Assembly: GCA_044226535.1 (NCBI GenBank)
Contig: JBGAGT010000009.1
Span: forward strand, 62,001-126,000
Length of the DNA: 64,000 bases
Source of the DNA: VBCG01 sp044226535
Lineage (GTDB): Bacteria; Pseudomonadota; Gammaproteobacteria; Burkholderiales; Casimicrobiaceae
Direction of reading: 5' to 3'
The position numbers were made by a program, and so were the translations under genes. The notes below the pieces were generated by a model. It did not search any database. It was not told where the DNA came from and saw nothing but the letters and a program-made list of their open reading frames with translations. Shown here piece by piece: positions 62,319 through 64,000 of this stretch. The stretch's first letter is position 1, and each line of letters begins with the position of its first letter.

Positions 62319-62343
62319 CTTGGCGCTGATATATCACATACCT
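62315..62343 (+). promoter_or_regulatory. Candidate oxc promoter with an internal palindrome
   Basis: TTGACT (62315-62320) matches the -35 consensus in five of six bases. A weak -10 (CATACC) is about 16 bases further on. The spacer contains the perfect palindrome TGATATATCA (62327-62336), a likely operator for the FCD-type GntR protein. The leader to the oxc ATG is about 150 bases and shows no gene. Confidence 0.45.
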
Positions 62344-62492
62344 TACGGAGCCGAAACGCTCCGGCAGTCCGCGGCCCGGCATGGCGTGGCTGGAGTTCGG
62401 AGGAACGGCGGGTTCGCTTCCTCGTCGATTGAATCGCATGCGCGAGCACCGGGTGGCACGCCCGGGATGCTGCGATCGCCTGGAGAAACACC

Positions 62493-64000
62493 ATGGATCA
62501 CGTTGCCACCAAGCCCCAACCGAGTCTCGCCGGAGGGGCGTCCGATGCCACGGCCGCGGGTGAGCCGGCGCGCGAGACCGACGGCTTCCAGCTCGTCATC
62601 GACGCGCTGAAGCTCAACGGCATCGACACCATCTTCGGGCTGCCCGGCATCCCGGTCACCGACCTCACGCGCCGCATGCAGAAGGATGGACTGCGCGTCA
62701 TCGCCTTCCGCCACGAGCAGAACGCCGGCTATGCGGCGTCCATCGCCGGCTTCCTCACCCAGAAGCCCGGCATCTGCCTCACCGTCTCGGCGCCGGGCTT
62801 CCTCAACGGCCTCACGGCGCTGACCCACGCCACCGTCAACTGCTTCCCGATGATCCTGATCAGCGGCTCGTCCGAGCGCGAGATCGTGGACCTGTCGCAG
62901 GGCGACTACGAGGAGCTCGACCAGCTCGCCATCGCCAAGCCGCTGTGCAAGGCCGCGTTCCGCGTGCTGCACGCCGAGGACATCGGCGTGGGCGTCGCGC
63001 GCGCCATCCGCGCGGCGGTCTCGGGCCGCCCGGGCGGGGTCTACCTCGACCTGCCGGCCAAGCTCTTCCCGCAGGCCATGGAGGCGGCTGCCGGCAAGGC
63101 CTCGCTGATCAAGGTCGTCGACGCCGCGCCGAAGCAGATCCCGGCGCCCGACGCGGTCAAGCGCGCGCTCGAGCTCCTGAAGGGCGCGAAGAAGCCGCTG
63201 ATCATCCTCGGCAAGGGCGCGGCCTACGCGCAGGCCGACGCCGACATCCGCGCGCTGGTCGAGAAGACCGGCATCCCCTACCTGCCGATGTCGATGGCCA
63301 AGGGCCTGCTGCCCGACACGCACGAGCAGTGCGCCTCGGCGGCGCGTTCGTTCGTGCTGCCCGAGGCCGACGTGGTGATGCTCGTCGGCGCGCGCCTCAA
63401 CTGGCTGCTGTCGCAGGGCAAGGGCAAGACCTGGGGCGGCGCGACGTCCAAGGCCTGGGGCAAACAGCGCTTCATCCAGGTCGACATCTCGCCCACCGAG
63501 GCCGACAGCAACGTGCGCATCGAGGCGCCCGTGGTCGGCGACATCGGCTCCTGCGTCAAGGCGCTGCTCGCCGGCATCGACGGCCAATGGGCGAAGCCGC
63601 CGGCCGAATGGACCGCCGCGATCAGGGAGCGCAAGGACAAGAACGTCGCCAAGATGGCGGAGACGCTGGCGAAGAATCCCTCGCCGATGAGCTTCCAGAG
63701 CGCGCTCAACGTGGTGCGCGACATCGTCAAGGCGAACCCCGACGCGATGCTGGTGAACGAAGGCGCCAACGCGCTGGACTTCACCCGCTCCATCGTCGAC
63801 ATGTACAAGCCGCGCAAGCGCATCGACGTCGGCACCTGGGGGATCATGGGCATCGGCATGGGCTACAGCATCGCCGCGGCCGTCGTCACCGGCCAGCAGG
63901 TGATCGCCATCGAGGGCGACAGCGCCTTCGGCTTCTCCGGCATGGAGACCGAGACCATCTGCCGCTACGACCTGCCGGTGTGCGTCGTGATCATGAACAA
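62493..64000 (+). CDS. oxc: Oxalyl-CoA decarboxylase (cut by the right edge)
   Basis: TPP enzyme converting oxalyl-CoA to formyl-CoA and CO2, the core step of oxalate breakdown. About 502 codons are present, of about 570 expected. The N-terminal TPP domain has the catalytic Glu75 in FRHEQNAGYAAS. GFQLVIDALKLNGIDTIFGLPGIPVTDL opens the enzyme as in known oxalyl-CoA decarboxylases, and GSSEREIVDLSQGDYEELDQL is diagnostic for them among acetolactate-synthase-like enzymes. The TPP-Mg motif is near the edge (EGDSAFGFSGME, ending IMN). The ATG at 62493 has GGAGA 7 bases upstream. An extra Ala/Gly-rich head of about 25 residues precedes the core. The formyl-CoA transferase gene would be expected beyond the edge. 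Confidence 0.94.
   Translation, partial: MDHVATKPQPSLAGGASDATAAGEPARETDGFQLVIDALKLNGIDTIFGLPGIPVTDLTRRMQKDGLRVIAFRHEQNAGYAASIAGFLTQKPGICLTVSAPGFLNGLTALTHATVNCFPMILISGSSEREIVDLSQGDYEELDQLAIAKPLCKAAFRVLHAEDIGVGVARAIRAAVSGRPGGVYLDLPAKLFPQAMEAAAGKASLIKVVDAAPKQIPAPDAVKRALELLKGAKKPLIILGKGAAYAQADADIRALVEKTGIPYLPMSMAKGLLPDTHEQCASAARSFVLPEADVVMLVGARLNWLLSQGKGKTWGGATSKAWGKQRFIQVDISPTEADSNVRIEAPVVGDIGSCVKALLAGIDGQWAKPPAEWTAAIRERKDKNVAKMAETLAKNPSPMSFQSALNVVRDIVKANPDAMLVNEGANALDFTRSIVDMYKPRKRIDVGTWGIMGIGMGYSIAAAVVTGQQVIAIEGDSAFGFSGMETETICRYDLPVCVVIMN

Overview
The window is 64 kb of very GC-rich (about 70%), gene-dense chromosomal DNA with no phage, plasmid, tRNA or rRNA genes that I can see. Gene order and products point to a betaproteobacterium: the run miaB / phoH-ybeY-corC-lnt-glyQ-glyS-gmhB-plsC, the divergent lptM-lysA / cyaY pair, the greB / zapA / 6S RNA block and the gloB / methyltransferase / rnhA block are all typical of that class. 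Starts are often GTG or TTG, and 4-base overlaps (ATGA, GTGA) between stop and next start are common.

Region 1 (1-25.3 kb) is a lipid storage and fatty-acid degradation neighbourhood. It carries a wax-ester synthase/DGAT-type acyltransferase, a TetR regulator with a TPR protein, a patatin lipase with a phasin-like granule protein, a GMC oxidoreductase with a Tat-type small subunit, a PHA-associated small protein and an acyl-CoA synthetase. A PsrA-like TetR gene with a PsrA-like operator heads a beta-oxidation series: FadE-type dehydrogenase, thiolase, FadB/J-type enzyme, FadD, YciA-like thioesterase, FadL-type porin, a second multifunctional enzyme of FadN domain order, a second thiolase and a chalcone-isomerase-fold protein. 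Two thiolase plus multifunctional enzyme sets therefore sit side by side.

Region 2 (25-34 kb) holds a DUF6265-like exported protein, a large class III cyclase / NB-ARC-like ATPase / TPR protein, a lipoprotein, rnhA, a methyltransferase, gloB, mltD and a lysine-rich histone H1-like protein built of 48-bp tandem repeats. gloB carries four tandem 27-bp palindromic units in frame. The related palindrome recurs just after gloB, where it supplies the stop codon, and inside phoH in the opposite orientation.

Region 3 (34-49.5 kb) is housekeeping on the minus strand: lysA-lptM (divergent from cyaY), a YgjP-type metallopeptidase, plsC, gmhB, glyS, glyQ, lnt, corC, ybeY, phoH, a large zinc metalloprotease lipoprotein and miaB.

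Region 4 (49.5-57.8 kb) has a cobalamin riboswitch upstream of btuB-btuF, facing a convergent btuC-btuD pair, then greB, a small coiled-coil gene, zapA, 6S RNA with a clear terminator, an EVE-domain gene and a TauE/SafE transporter.

Region 5 (57.8-64 kb) has an exported Abhydrolase_10-type protein, then a divergent GntR(FCD) / LysR pair leading into an oxalyl-CoA decarboxylase gene that is cut by the right edge. Similar TGRTATA motifs precede all three of these last genes and suggest a small oxalate regulon.
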